A stretch of 64,000 nt of DNA, from assembly GCF_014192115.1 (NCBI RefSeq), contig NZ_JACHXL010000001.1:62001-126000 (forward strand), in the 5' to 3' direction. Position 1 is the first letter of the stretch. The number at the start of each line of letters is the position of its first letter. Below, piece by piece: positions 17,289 through 26,493 of the stretch. Below the pieces are notes generated by a model. It saw only the letters and a program-made list of their open reading frames with translations, was not told the origin of the DNA and did no database searches. Made by a program: the position numbers and the translations under genes. The DNA is from Psychrobacter luti (GTDB lineage: Bacteria > Pseudomonadota > Gammaproteobacteria > Pseudomonadales > Moraxellaceae).

Positions 17289-20102
17289 ATGAATTATTAT
17301 AAGGATGCTGATAGCACCGAAACCCAAGAATGGCTGGAAGCCTTTGAGTCCGTTATCAAACATGCCGATAAGGATCGGGCGCAGTTTTTATTAAAAGCGT
17401 TATACAATATGGCGGTACAAGAAGGACTGCCATTTAACCGTCTTGATACGGCTTATATCAATACCATCGCGGTCGAAGATGAGCCAATGTACCCAGGCGA
17501 CTTGACGATTGAACGCAAAATTCGAGCTTTGATTCGCTACAATGCGTTGGCCATGGTTATGCGCGCCAATAAAAACGATGATGATTTAGGCGGTCACTTA
17601 GCGACTTTTGCCTCAAGTGCGACCCTTTATGAGACGGGCTTTAACCATTTTTTCCGTGCCGCCAGCGATCATTTCGGCGGTGACATGATTTATTATCAAG
17701 GTCACTCAGCACCTGGTATTTATGCGCGCTCTTATTTAGAAGGTCGTCTGACCGAAGAACAGTTAGAAAATTTCCGCCGTGAAGTGGGCGGCAAGGGTCT
17801 TTCAAGCTATCCGCATCCCTACTTAATGCCAGATTATTGGCAGTTCCCAACCGTGTCGATGGGCTTGGGCCCGATTATGTCCATTTACCATGCGCATGTA
17901 CATCGCTATATGGAAAACCGCGGTTTGTTAGAGAAAGAAGATCGCAAGATTTGGACATTCTTGGGTGATGGCGAAACCGATGAGCCAGAAAGCTTGGGTG
18001 CCATTTCTCTCGCTGGTCGTGAAAAACTGGACAATTTAATTTGGGTCGTCAACTGTAACTTACAGCGCCTTGATGGACCAGTTCGTGGTAACGGTAAGAT
18101 TATTCAAGAGCTTGAATCTGTATTCCGTGGGGCTGGCTGGCGCGTGATTAAGGTGATTTGGGGCGGTCAGTGGGATACTTTGTTAGATAAAGATACGACT
18201 GGTGTGCTTAAGTATCGTATGGAAGAAGCGGTCGACGGTGAATATCAGTTATATGAAGCCCGTACGCCTGAATTTACGCGCAAAGAGTTTTTTGGTAAAT
18301 ATCCAGAGTTAGAGGAGATGGCAAACGAGCTGTCTGACCATGATATCGCACGCCTAAACCGCGGTGGTCATGACCCGATGAAGGTTTATGCCGCCTTTAG
18401 TGAAGCCATGAAGACCAAAGGTCAACCAACCGTTGTCTTGGTCAAAACCGTTAAAGGTTATGGTTTGTCTACCCAAGCACAAGCGGTGAATAAATCGCAT
18501 CAAATCAAAAAACTCGACCATGAAGCTTTGATGTATTTCCGTGACCGCTTTGATTTGCCATTTACTGATGAAGAATTAGAGACGCTACCTTTTTATCGTC
18601 CAAAAGAAGATTCGCTTGAGATGAAGTACCTAAAAGGTCGCCGTGAAGCCTTAGGTGGTCATCTGCCCAATCGCCGTAGTGGTCATATCCCGCTGAATAT
18701 TCCAGATTTATCTATTTTTGATCGCGTGCTTAAAGGCAGTAATGGTAAAGAACAATCGACCACCATGGTCTTTGTACGTCTGCTATCCGCCATGCTAAAA
18801 AATAAAGACATTCAAGACCGTGTTGTGCCTATCGTTCCTGATGAAGCACGTACTTTTGGTTTAGAAGGTATGTTCCGTCAGTTGGGTATTTACTCGGCTT
18901 CTGGACAAAAATATACGCCAGAAGATAGTGAAGCCTTGATGGGTTATAAAGAAGCCATCGATGGTCACATGCTAGAGGAAGGTATCAATGAAGCAGGCGC
19001 GATGAGTACCTGGATTGCACTGGCAACCAGTTATTCTGTCAATGCGTTACCGATGATTCCGATGTATATTTACTACTCGATGTTTGGTTTCCAACGTATT
19101 GGTGACCTTGCATGGGCGGCAGGTGACTGTCAGGCGCAAGGCTTCTTACTTGGCGCAACAGCAGGTCGTACTACGCTAAATGGCGAAGGCTTGCAGCATC
19201 AAGATGGTCATTCACAGATTTTATTTAACGTCGTACCGAATTGCGTGACTTACGACCCTTGCTTTGGTTATGAGCTGGCAGTGATTATGCATGATGGTCT
19301 ACGCCGCATGTATGGCGAGGGCGAGCGCGTTTATTATTACTTAACCTTAATGAATGAAAACTACGAACAACCTGCTATGCCAGAAGGCGTGGAAGAAGGC
19401 ATTAAGCGTGGTATGTACTTGCTAGAAGACAACGGATCAAGCCAAGTTCAGCTGCTCGGTTCTGGCGTTATTTTACGTGAAGTACAAAAAGCGGCACGAA
19501 TATTACAAGACGAGTTTAACATCAGCTCCAACGTTTGGAGCGTGACCAGCTTTAACGAGCTGACTCGCGATGGTATGGCTTGTGATGACTATAACCGCCT
19601 GCATCCGATGGAAGAAGAGATAGTGCCTTGGGTTACTGAGCAGTTGGCTCCGCACGAAGGTATCGTGGTTGCCGCAACAGATTATATGCGTAACTACTCA
19701 GAGCAAATCCGCGCATGGTTACCGGACAATCGCCCTTATACGACTTTAGGCACCGATGGCTATGGTCGCTCGGACACCCGTGAGCAATTACGTAGCTTCT
19801 TTCATGTTGATGCCGCTCACATTGTTGTGGCAACGCTTAAACGCTTAGCTGATGAAGGTGAAGTTGAGATGCGTCTGGTAAAAGATGCGATTTCAAGCTT
19901 CGGTATCGAAGCCGATCAACCACCTGCATGGCAACAACAGCCTCATTATGATCATTTCCCAGACGCGCCAGCCCCTGATAATGTTAATCCGAGCCCTGTA
20001 CCAGAGTTTGTCGATGAAGATGATGATGAAATAAGTAGCGAAGGTCGCGCAGAAGACCCAGCTGATGCCGCCTTACTCAATGATGATGACGTCAAAGAAT
20101 AG
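17289..20102 (+). CDS. aceE: Pyruvate dehydrogenase E1 component (homodimeric)
   Basis: Thiamine-diphosphate enzyme that decarboxylates pyruvate and acetylates the lipoyl groups of AceF in the pyruvate dehydrogenase complex. The ThDP motif is GDGETDEPESLG followed about 26 residues later by VVNCNLQ. QGHSAPGIYARSYLEGRLTE and EGLQHQDGHSQ are typical of the gamma/beta-proteobacterial E1. Length is 937 against 887 in E. coli. The difference includes a C-terminal tail of about 50 residues that is Pro-rich, then very acidic (VDEDDDEISSEG, LLNDDDVKE), and probably disordered. AAGGAT precedes the ATG. It is followed by aceF after 39 bases. Confidence 0.97.
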   Translation: MNYYKDADSTETQEWLEAFESVIKHADKDRAQFLLKALYNMAVQEGLPFNRLDTAYINTIAVEDEPMYPGDLTIERKIRALIRYNALAMVMRANKNDDDLGGHLATFASSATLYETGFNHFFRAASDHFGGDMIYYQGHSAPGIYARSYLEGRLTEEQLENFRREVGGKGLSSYPHPYLMPDYWQFPTVSMGLGPIMSIYHAHVHRYMENRGLLEKEDRKIWTFLGDGETDEPESLGAISLAGREKLDNLIWVVNCNLQRLDGPVRGNGKIIQELESVFRGAGWRVIKVIWGGQWDTLLDKDTTGVLKYRMEEAVDGEYQLYEARTPEFTRKEFFGKYPELEEMANELSDHDIARLNRGGHDPMKVYAAFSEAMKTKGQPTVVLVKTVKGYGLSTQAQAVNKSHQIKKLDHEALMYFRDRFDLPFTDEELETLPFYRPKEDSLEMKYLKGRREALGGHLPNRRSGHIPLNIPDLSIFDRVLKGSNGKEQSTTMVFVRLLSAMLKNKDIQDRVVPIVPDEARTFGLEGMFRQLGIYSASGQKYTPEDSEALMGYKEAIDGHMLEEGINEAGAMSTWIALATSYSVNALPMIPMYIYYSMFGFQRIGDLAWAAGDCQAQGFLLGATAGRTTLNGEGLQHQDGHSQILFNVVPNCVTYDPCFGYELAVIMHDGLRRMYGEGERVYYYLTLMNENYEQPAMPEGVEEGIKRGMYLLEDNGSSQVQLLGSGVILREVQKAARILQDEFNISSNVWSVTSFNELTRDGMACDDYNRLHPMEEEIVPWVTEQLAPHEGIVVAATDYMRNYSEQIRAWLPDNRPYTTLGTDGYGRSDTREQLRSFFHVDAAHIVVATLKRLADEGEVEMRLVKDAISSFGIEADQPPAWQQQPHYDHFPDAPAPDNVNPSPVPEFVDEDDDEISSEGRAEDPADAALLNDDDVKE

Positions 20103-20141
20103 CCAAAAGACAAGGCAATCATAATACAAGGAGAATTACGG

Positions 20142-21923
20142 ATGGACATTAAAGCCCCCGATTTGGGTGTCGATAGCGCCGAAGTCAGTGAGATTATGGT
20201 CGAAGTTGGCGACGTTATTGCAAAAGACGACAATATTATTTTATTGGAATCTGATAAAGCTTCAGTAGAAGTGCCAAGCTCGGCTGCCGGTAAAGTGACT
20301 AAAATTAGCGTGGCAGTTGGCGACCAAGTGAGCGAAGGTATGGTGCTCATTGAGCTTGAAAGCGAAGCTGGTGCTGACAGTCAAAATGATAGTCAAAGCA
20401 CTGATGAAAAAAGCGCTGATACAGAAAATAAAACAGAACCTGCCGCTGACAAACAAAATGAGTCACAGGATAATCAGCAAGCAGAGAAGCAAAGCAATAC
20501 TAGCACAGCTGAGGTAAATACTTCTCAATCTGCAAAACAAGCAAGTGAGCAAGCAGGAAAAGCAACCACACATGCCTTACCAGACCTAGGCGTCGATGAA
20601 GCGCAAGTGTCTGAGATTATGGTCAGTGTCGGTGATATCGTCACTGCTGATCAATCCATTTTGCTCATTGAATCTGATAAAGCGTCGGTTGAAGTACCGG
20701 CGCCAGAAGCTGGCAAGGTCGAAAAAATATTGGTGCAAGCAGGTGATATGGTCGCCAATGGTCAAGACTTTATCGTCATTATTGGTGAAGGTACAGCTAG
20801 CACTAGTACGGCAAATGAGAGTAAAGCCGAGACTTCTGAATCGCAAGCATCAAAACCTGCTGACTCCACTAATAAAACTGAATCAGCTGAGCAGTCTGAC
20901 AAGTCGCAAACAACAGACAAGCCAAAACAAGCTGCTAAATCTACGAGTAGCACAAGCGCTGCACATGCTAAGCTGAGCGAAGCACAAGTCAATGAAAAAA
21001 TGGTCGATATCTATGCCGGTCCTGCTGTGCGTAAGCTTGCACGTCAGCTAGGGGTTGATATCTCCCAAGTGGCGGGTTCAGCGCTTAATGAGCGTATCTT
21101 AAAAGAAGATTTGTTTGCGCATGTGAAAGGTAAGTTGAATACTCAAAAAACCGCACCTGATAGTGGCAATGGAGTTAGCTCAATCCTGCCAAGCTTACCT
21201 GATATGAGTAATACTGAGATATGGGGTGAGACCGAAGTACAAGATTTAAGCCGTCTGCAAAAAGTGTCAATACCGCAGCTTAATTATAATACCTTGTTGC
21301 CGCAAGTAACGCAGTTTGACCTATCGGACATTACGGAGACTGAAAAGTTACGTGGTGAGCTTAAAGGTGCTATGAAAGCGGAAGGTATCGGCTTCACTAT
21401 TTTAGCCTTTGTTGTCAAAGCGACCGCTTATGCGCTAACCCAGCATCCGCGTTTTAACAGTCATTTGAGCGACGATAATACCCAAGTTATTTTACGTAAA
21501 AGTGTCAATATGGGTATTGCGGTAGCGACTGATGACGGCCTCATTGTACCTGTTATCAAAAATGTGCAAGATAAAGGGCTTAAGCAGATTGCCATTGAGA
21601 TTGGTGAGCTTGCGGTTAAAGCGCGTGATAAGAAGCTGACGACTAAAGAATTGCAAGGCGCAAGCTTTACGATATCAAGCCAAGGTAACTTAGGTGGTAC
21701 CGCATTTACGCCATTGGTAAATTGGCCACAAGTGGGTATCTTAGGGGTATCAGAAGCCAGTATGCAGCCGCGTTGGAATGCTAGTAAGCAAACCTTCGAG
21801 CCACGTTTGATGTTGCCATTATCGCTATCATATGATCATCGCATGATTAATGGCGCTGATGCCGCGGTATTTACCCGCTATATCGCAACCTTATTGGCTG
21901 ATCCACGTCGGATTTTGCTATAA
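20142..21923 (+). CDS. aceF: Dihydrolipoamide acetyltransferase (E2)
   Basis: Forms the pyruvate dehydrogenase core and transfers acetyl groups to CoA. Two lipoyl domains (about 1-75 and 145-215) each carry ESDKASVEVP with modifiable lysines at about K39 and K180. They are joined by Gln/Ser/Thr/Lys-rich flexible linkers. A peripheral-subunit-binding domain follows (AGPAVRKLARQLGVDISQV, near 290-325). The catalytic domain ends SYDHRMINGADA with the active-site His near 566. 593 residues. No lpd gene follows; E3 must come from elsewhere. LipB at the right end of the window would supply octanoyl groups for these lysines. It ends at a strong terminator. Confidence 0.97.
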   Translation: MDIKAPDLGVDSAEVSEIMVEVGDVIAKDDNIILLESDKASVEVPSSAAGKVTKISVAVGDQVSEGMVLIELESEAGADSQNDSQSTDEKSADTENKTEPAADKQNESQDNQQAEKQSNTSTAEVNTSQSAKQASEQAGKATTHALPDLGVDEAQVSEIMVSVGDIVTADQSILLIESDKASVEVPAPEAGKVEKILVQAGDMVANGQDFIVIIGEGTASTSTANESKAETSESQASKPADSTNKTESAEQSDKSQTTDKPKQAAKSTSSTSAAHAKLSEAQVNEKMVDIYAGPAVRKLARQLGVDISQVAGSALNERILKEDLFAHVKGKLNTQKTAPDSGNGVSSILPSLPDMSNTEIWGETEVQDLSRLQKVSIPQLNYNTLLPQVTQFDLSDITETEKLRGELKGAMKAEGIGFTILAFVVKATAYALTQHPRFNSHLSDDNTQVILRKSVNMGIAVATDDGLIVPVIKNVQDKGLKQIAIEIGELAVKARDKKLTTKELQGASFTISSQGNLGGTAFTPLVNWPQVGILGVSEASMQPRWNASKQTFEPRLMLPLSLSYDHRMINGADAAVFTRYIATLLADPRRILL

Positions 21924-21935
21924 ACTTATTTCTCA

Positions 21936-21979
21936 ATGAATAAAAGAAGCCAGCTTAATAGCTGGCTTCTTTTATTCAT
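21936..21979 (+). terminator. 20-bp perfect bidirectional terminator
   Basis: Arms 21936-21955 and 21960-21979 are perfectly complementary over 20 bp with a TAAT loop. The core is GAAGCCAGCT/AGCTGGCTTC flanked by A- and T-rich sequence. It lies between aceF and the convergent ompW. Confidence 0.92.
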
Positions 21980-22007
21980 GGTGTTCAGTATATAGCAATG
22001 GGCTATA

Positions 22008-22661
22008 TTAGAACTGTTTTACAAAAGCAACGCCGTATACCCAAGGGCTGATATCGATTTCACCAAGCTCATAATTAACGCCTGTACCATCTACTACGGT
22101 AGCGTCTGTTTTGATGTCCATATAACGGGCATCAATACGCAAAGACTCAGTAGGAGCGAATGGGATATCAAGACCGATATGACCAGCAACACCAACGCTA
22201 TCATCAAGTTTTAACTCAAGACCTAAGTCGTTATTAAGTTTTTCTTTGAAGAAAGTTGTATAGTTCACACCAACACCAACAAAAGGCTTCACATTCATAG
22301 GCAGGTTGTAGCCGTCGAAGTGGTATTGTAGAGAAAGAGTAGGTGGTAAATGTTGAGTTCTACCTGTTATTTCACCACCATTTGCATCAGTTAACGTAAA
22401 GTCATGATGAAATGGAATTGCTGCTAGTAGCTCAACGCCAACGTTATTTGCGATAAAGTATTCGCCGCTGATGGTTGGACGTACATCACCATCAACATCT
22501 ACAGTGTAATTTGTAGTGCCTATAGTAACGTTACCGTTATCACTTTTAGGATCAACATAGTGAGCACCAGCGGCAACAGTCCAACTACCAGCAGGTACAG
22601 CGAAAGCGGTGGTCATAGTAAGTGCAGTTGCAGTAGCCAAAACTAGGGATTGTAGTTTCAT
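22008..22661 (-). CDS. ompW: OmpW-family outer-membrane protein
   Basis: Small eight-stranded outer-membrane barrel. The signal peptide is MKLQSLVLATATALTMTTAFA, and the mature protein begins near VPAGSWTVAAGAHYVDPKSDNG, typical of OmpW. GVELLAAIPFHHDFTL and LQYHFDGYNLPMNVKPFVG match the family, and the protein ends in Phe (GVAFVKQF), the usual C-terminal barrel signal. The frame opens at a TTG at 22676, but that codon overlaps the Shine-Dalgarno (GAGGAA), which is correctly placed for the ATG at 22661. OmpW proteins are linked to small hydrophobic solute passage and stress; the substrate here is unknown. Confidence 0.93.
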   Translation of the reverse strand: MKLQSLVLATATALTMTTAFAVPAGSWTVAAGAHYVDPKSDNGNVTIGTTNYTVDVDGDVRPTISGEYFIANNVGVELLAAIPFHHDFTLTDANGGEITGRTQHLPPTLSLQYHFDGYNLPMNVKPFVGVGVNYTTFFKEKLNNDLGLELKLDDSVGVAGHIGLDIPFAPTESLRIDARYMDIKTDATVVDGTGVNYELGEIDISPWVYGVAFVKQF

Positions 22662-22785
22662 CGTTTGATTCCTCAACGTAATAGATGATTATTGGTCAAT
22701 TTCTAATGAGGGATGACATTAGTGACCGATTACACAATGTTATGGTTATAGTTAACTTGTAACATTATCTCTCTATTATAATACA

Positions 22786-22810
22786 AAAACCTTACTAAAA
22801 GTAAGGTTTT
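22786..22810. other. Hairpin upstream of ompW
   Basis: AAAACCTTAC and GTAAGGTTTT form a perfect 10-bp stem with a TAAAA loop, about 125 bases upstream of the ompW ATG. There is no gene that it would clearly terminate. It may be a weak terminator for antisense transcription or a regulatory structure. Confidence 0.5.
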
Positions 22811-22954
22811 AAATGGAAGGCGGTAATATTAATATTTTAAGTGACACATGTACTTCAATAGATAGACTAAGTTAAGAATAATCTTCTAATTACGGTTACT
22901 ATTTCAATTCAGCGGTTTATTCTGCTATTTTATTAAAGGGGACGGTCAGACATT

Positions 22955-23182
22955 ATGCTCGGTTATTGTAGTAATTCTCCGCTTCGTTGTGAAAACGCCC
23001 GTTCAATTAAGCTCTTAAACCAAATAGATTCTTGTTGCCCTAACTGTGGTTTATTCTTATTACCTGCACAAAACTTAAGCAACCAATTACGGGCTGATGA
23101 GCAGTTTTTACGCTTCGTTTTCTTGGCGATTGCCGTGATGTTGTTGGCAGTGACCTACATTTATTACCTAAATTTTGTATAA
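22955..23182 (+). CDS. Small zinc-ribbon membrane protein
   Basis: 75 residues. The N-terminal half contains paired cysteines: C5, C12, then C28-C29-x2-C32, with CCPNCGLFLLP as the second knuckle. This suggests a small zinc ribbon. The C-terminal half carries one membrane segment (FLRFVFLAIAVMLLAVTYIYYL). An AGGGGA sequence lies about 13 bases before the ATG, a longer spacing than usual. It is followed in the same direction by the potassium-channel gene, whose own C-terminus ends in a CPHCG knuckle. Function unknown. The composition and motif order argue that it is a real gene. Confidence 0.7.
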   Translation: MLGYCSNSPLRCENARSIKLLNQIDSCCPNCGLFLLPAQNLSNQLRADEQFLRFVFLAIAVMLLAVTYIYYLNFV

Positions 23183-23312
23183 TCATCATTACTGATGTAT
23201 AAACTAAATGTGCCCATCAACTTTGTTAGGCTGAATTTAGGCATAAGCGCTTTTTAAAAAACGGTTTATTAATATAGGATCGGTGTTACACCGCACCGCA
23301 TATAGGGACGCC

Positions 23313-24293
23313 ATGCTACTCCAATCTATACGGCGCTTGCGTCTTTTCGTCTATAACATTCTACAAAACGATGAGCATGACACGCTCTTTAGTCGCTATG
23401 TTGACTACTTCCTCATTCTTTTGATTATGGCGAACGTCACGGCGGTCATCGCTGAGTCTGTAGATAACTGGTACTATCCATATCAAGAGTATTTCAACTT
23501 GTTTGAAAACTTCTCGATTATCATTTTTTCTATCGAGTATTTACTCAGGTTATGGAGCGTCGCTGAAGCGAAACCGGACAATACCACGTGGCGTCAGCGT
23601 TGGGATTGGCTAAAAAGTCCGTCGGCGTTGATTGATATCATTGCGATTGCGCCTGCATTTTTGAATTTCTTTGTCAGTATCGATTTGCGTTTCTTACGTA
23701 TCTTACGTCTGTTTCGCATTCTTAAACTTACCCGTTATTTTGCTTCCTTACGTATTTTATTGGTGGTTATCAGTAAGGAGAAAGGCTCGTTTCAAGCGGT
23801 CCTTTTTATCTTAATTATTATGATTGTGACGGCATCAAGTGGGATTTATTTGGTAGAAAACCACGCGCAGCCAGAGGAGTTTGAATCGATACCCAAAGCC
23901 ATGTGGTGGGCGGTGGTCACCCTGACAACGGTCGGTTATGGTGATGTAACTCCTATTACCAATGCCGGTAAAATATTGGGGGCAATTATCACCATATTGG
24001 GCGTCGGTCTAGCTGCATTACCAGCCGGTATTTTGGCGACGGGTTTGGCAAATGAGCTCAGTCAGCGCCGTGAAGAGCTTGAGCAAGATTTTCGTGGGCA
24101 ATTGGTCGATAGTGATTTTGATTTGGTTCAGAATCAGATGATGATTGAAAAAATCCGCCGCGAGCTTGGTTTGGATAAAGAGCAAGCGCAAGAGATTGTA
24201 CTGCAAGTATTGCGTGAGCAAGAACTAGAACGCCGCGAAAGAGAAGTGCGGCAAAAGAATTTTTGCCCGCATTGCGGTGAACCGTTAGAGTAA
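23313..24293 (+). CDS. Voltage-gated potassium channel (Kv-type ion transporter)
   Basis: Six-transmembrane potassium channel subunit, presumably tetrameric in the inner membrane. S1 is about YFLILLIMANVTAVIAES and S4 is the arginine ladder RFLRILRLFRILKLTRY. The pore filter TLTTVGYGDVTP is followed by S6 (ILGVGLAALPAGILATG). A coiled, charged cytoplasmic tail follows, ending NFCPHCGEPLE, a half zinc-knuckle. The frame is open from GTG 23283, but AGGGA lies five bases before the ATG at 23313, so I use that. It is about 325 residues, similar to KvAP-like bacterial channels. No RCK/TrkA domain is present. A strong terminator lies downstream. Confidence 0.93.
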   Translation: MLLQSIRRLRLFVYNILQNDEHDTLFSRYVDYFLILLIMANVTAVIAESVDNWYYPYQEYFNLFENFSIIIFSIEYLLRLWSVAEAKPDNTTWRQRWDWLKSPSALIDIIAIAPAFLNFFVSIDLRFLRILRLFRILKLTRYFASLRILLVVISKEKGSFQAVLFILIIMIVTASSGIYLVENHAQPEEFESIPKAMWWAVVTLTTVGYGDVTPITNAGKILGAIITILGVGLAALPAGILATGLANELSQRREELEQDFRGQLVDSDFDLVQNQMMIEKIRRELGLDKEQAQEIVLQVLREQELERREREVRQKNFCPHCGEPLE

Positions 24294-24376
24294 AGCTGAA
24301 GTTTAAGCCTTTTTCTTAAAGGTGGCTCTTAAGAGCAGTTCTTAAACGCAGTTCTTAAATTAAAAGTTTTTAGTGT

Positions 24377-24418
24377 AAAAAAGGGTGAGACGTTCTTAAA
24401 TAGCGTCTCACCCTTTTT
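24377..24418 (+). terminator. Bidirectional terminator
   Basis: AAAAAAGGGTGAGACG and CGTCTCACCCTTTTT form a 15-bp stem with an 11-base loop between the channel gene and the convergent terD-like gene. Just upstream GCAGTTCTTAAA is partly duplicated. Confidence 0.9.
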
Positions 24419-24448
24419 ATTTTATAAGCAGAAACCAATCCTACCTTT

Positions 24449-25117
24449 CTACCTTAATGTTGAATCCCTTTCGGGAGGCAGGGCGCGTGCCAATTCATGC
24501 GCCACTTCTTGCGCGGCTGTCGATAAATCTAACGCAGGCAGGGGTAGGTTTTGTAAAGTCAAATGCCAGTCATCCACCTCTCGGCGCAAGTGTGCGACCC
24601 AAAGCGTAATGCAGTCACGTGGTAGCTGCTTTAAATTAACTTCAAAAGAGCGGTTACCTTCATCATCGCTTAAATGAATTTCACCTTTTTTGACTCTGCT
24701 AAAAGGCTGCCCATGATAAGAGTTGGCAATCAAAGCGATATGCGTGATGTGAGCAGGGATTTTATCTAAATAAAGCCTGATTTGCTCTTGGTCAAGGGGT
24801 GCAAGGTACATCGCTTGCTCACCGCGGTCTTTGCCATTGAGGCTATCGCCTTGATGTTTGACGGATTCTGCTTTATCACGTAGCTGCTTAAACCAAACAA
24901 TATCGCTGATGTTACAGTTGTCGTCATACAGTACGCAGGCCAAATCGATATCAATCGCGCCTTCATTTTTCTTAAAGCGCTTCTTTAAATTTTTAAATAA
25001 GCCTTTTTGCTCAATTTTGGTAAATTCATAATTTAGCGCAAAGAATAACGTCCCCGCATCTAAACCCAGCCCTCTTAAACTGTCTGAAAGTAGTGGTGAT
25101 GGGGTAGTGGTCGACAT
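24449..25117 (-). CDS. TerD-family protein
   Basis: 222 residues with one TerD domain. The family motif pattern is present: GLGLDAGTLFFALNYEF, then IDIDLACVLYDDNCNISDIV, VKHQGDSLNGKDRGE, and HITHIALIANSYHGQPFSRV. The acidic positions match the calcium-binding residues described for TerD/TerZ proteins. Here it stands alone rather than in a terZABCDE operon. It lies 111 bases downstream of a WYL regulator in the same direction, with a LonB-like protease gene further upstream. A stress or envelope role is plausible but inferred. AAAGGAATATT precedes the ATG. Confidence 0.88.
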   Translation of the reverse strand: MSTTTPSPLLSDSLRGLGLDAGTLFFALNYEFTKIEQKGLFKNLKKRFKKNEGAIDIDLACVLYDDNCNISDIVWFKQLRDKAESVKHQGDSLNGKDRGEQAMYLAPLDQEQIRLYLDKIPAHITHIALIANSYHGQPFSRVKKGEIHLSDDEGNRSFEVNLKQLPRDCITLWVAHLRREVDDWHLTLQNLPLPALDLSTAAQEVAHELARALPPERDSTLR

Positions 25118-25228
25118 AATATTCCTTTTGGGTTTCGCATGATAAATGTTGTAATGGTTATTTTAAATAGTATAAACGTTAGAGCGTTTGAGTATGGCTA
25201 TTAGATTTTCATAATTATTAATAATGAG

Positions 25229-26380
25229 CTATTTTTCTTCATCATTTACTGGTTTATCTAGTACAGCTTGATACAGTAGCGCAGGTTTAGCATCTAATAG
25301 ACCGCTACCAAAGCCCCGTAACCACCAAACCAGCTGCGAGGTTAAGTTAACGGTTGCTTGGATGGTCAGGGTTTCATCGCTATTGATGGTAATGGTTTGG
25401 TTCTCACTAAGCTTACTTTCCGTTAAGCTTTTGCCCGCTTGTTTGGTAAATTGTAGCTCAACCGCGGTGTGTTTGCCATGACCAGGCAATTGGTTAAATA
25501 AAGGATGGCTAAAGCCCATGCCGCCTGCATCTAAATAGTTATCTAGTTGGAAATTGTCTGGGGTTTTAGCCACGCTTTCTAGTATCTCAACGCTGGTAAA
25601 TCGATGCAGGGCAAAGGTGCGAATAATCACTTCTGGGTCATCGGTGCGCGTTGCCAATAGGTAAATAATTACCCCGCGCTGAATGATAGCAATAGGGTTT
25701 AAGGTATATTCGCTGGCTTGTGATTTATCACTGCGGGTATAGCTGGCTTGTATTTGTAATTGATAAAATAACGCATGATAAATGTTGTCTTTACTTTCTA
25801 AATCAATATGCGGTGCAATCAAGGGCTGAGTTGCAGGCTCTATACGCACTCTGTCAATCCATGAATGCGTGACTTTGCTATTCTTAAGTTGCCTGCGTGC
25901 TAAGTCAAACCAAGGGAATAGCTCATCTAAAATAACGGGCGGTAACAGCTGGCTTAGATTGGCTTCAACCATATTAAAGGCAACCGCTTGTGATAAGTTC
26001 ATATGCGGCAAGCTTTGGAGGGGTGCATCATCTTTCCAGCGCCAACCTTGCGGATTGGCATTGTTTTTTTCGATAGGAAAGCGTTTGGCAAGAGCATTTA
26101 AGTCGCGTTGCACCGTGCGCAAACTGATATCAAAGCCTGCCAATATAAGCTGCTCGTAAACATGGGTTGTACCTACCCAGCGATTGCGCTGCAATTGTGA
26201 TAAAACTTGCCATTGCCGTGCCGTCGTCGCGGCTCCATGACGATTATCTGCTGCTTCCTCAGACGCTTTATTATATGCAGTAACTTTTTCTGTAATTTCT
26301 TTAGTCACTAGTGCAGTTGCTGACTCATCAACAGCTGCTTGAGCTTGAATACTATCGGCGTCAGTAGAATGTACAGTCAT
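25229..26380 (-). CDS. WYL-domain transcriptional regulator
   Basis: 383 residues. After a low-complexity Ala/Glu-rich N-terminus (about 50 residues) comes a DeoR-like winged helix (RQWQVLSQLQRNRWVGTTHV, DISLRTVQRDLNALAKRFPI). The WYL domain follows near 195-260 (YTLNPIAIIQRGVIIYLLAT and IIRTFALHRFTSVEIL), then a C-terminal WCX-like extension ending in VWWLRGFGSGL. WYL regulators bind ligands, often nucleic acids or nucleotides, and frequently control stress or defence genes. The adjacent TerD-family gene downstream is the likeliest target. AAAGG sits 9-10 bases before the start. Confidence 0.92.
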   Translation of the reverse strand: MTVHSTDADSIQAQAAVDESATALVTKEITEKVTAYNKASEEAADNRHGAATTARQWQVLSQLQRNRWVGTTHVYEQLILAGFDISLRTVQRDLNALAKRFPIEKNNANPQGWRWKDDAPLQSLPHMNLSQAVAFNMVEANLSQLLPPVILDELFPWFDLARRQLKNSKVTHSWIDRVRIEPATQPLIAPHIDLESKDNIYHALFYQLQIQASYTRSDKSQASEYTLNPIAIIQRGVIIYLLATRTDDPEVIIRTFALHRFTSVEILESVAKTPDNFQLDNYLDAGGMGFSHPLFNQLPGHGKHTAVELQFTKQAGKSLTESKLSENQTITINSDETLTIQATVNLTSQLVWWLRGFGSGLLDAKPALLYQAVLDKPVNDEEK

Positions 26381-26493
26381 TAAAGATAACCTTTATTCAG
26401 TCACGGGTTTGGTTGCTAGCTGTTTATTAGCATTTTATTAATTAGCATAGCGCATCATAAAAAACCAATCATCGCAGAAAAGCATGACAACGT

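Noticed and set aside
22662-22676. TTG start for ompW
   Set aside because: It overlaps the GAGGAA Shine-Dalgarno that serves the ATG at 22661.
23581-23600. CACGTG hexamers inside genes (for example in the channel gene, lpxK and the TolC-like gene) as parS sites
   Set aside because: The flanks do not extend the symmetry; they are coding-sequence coincidences.
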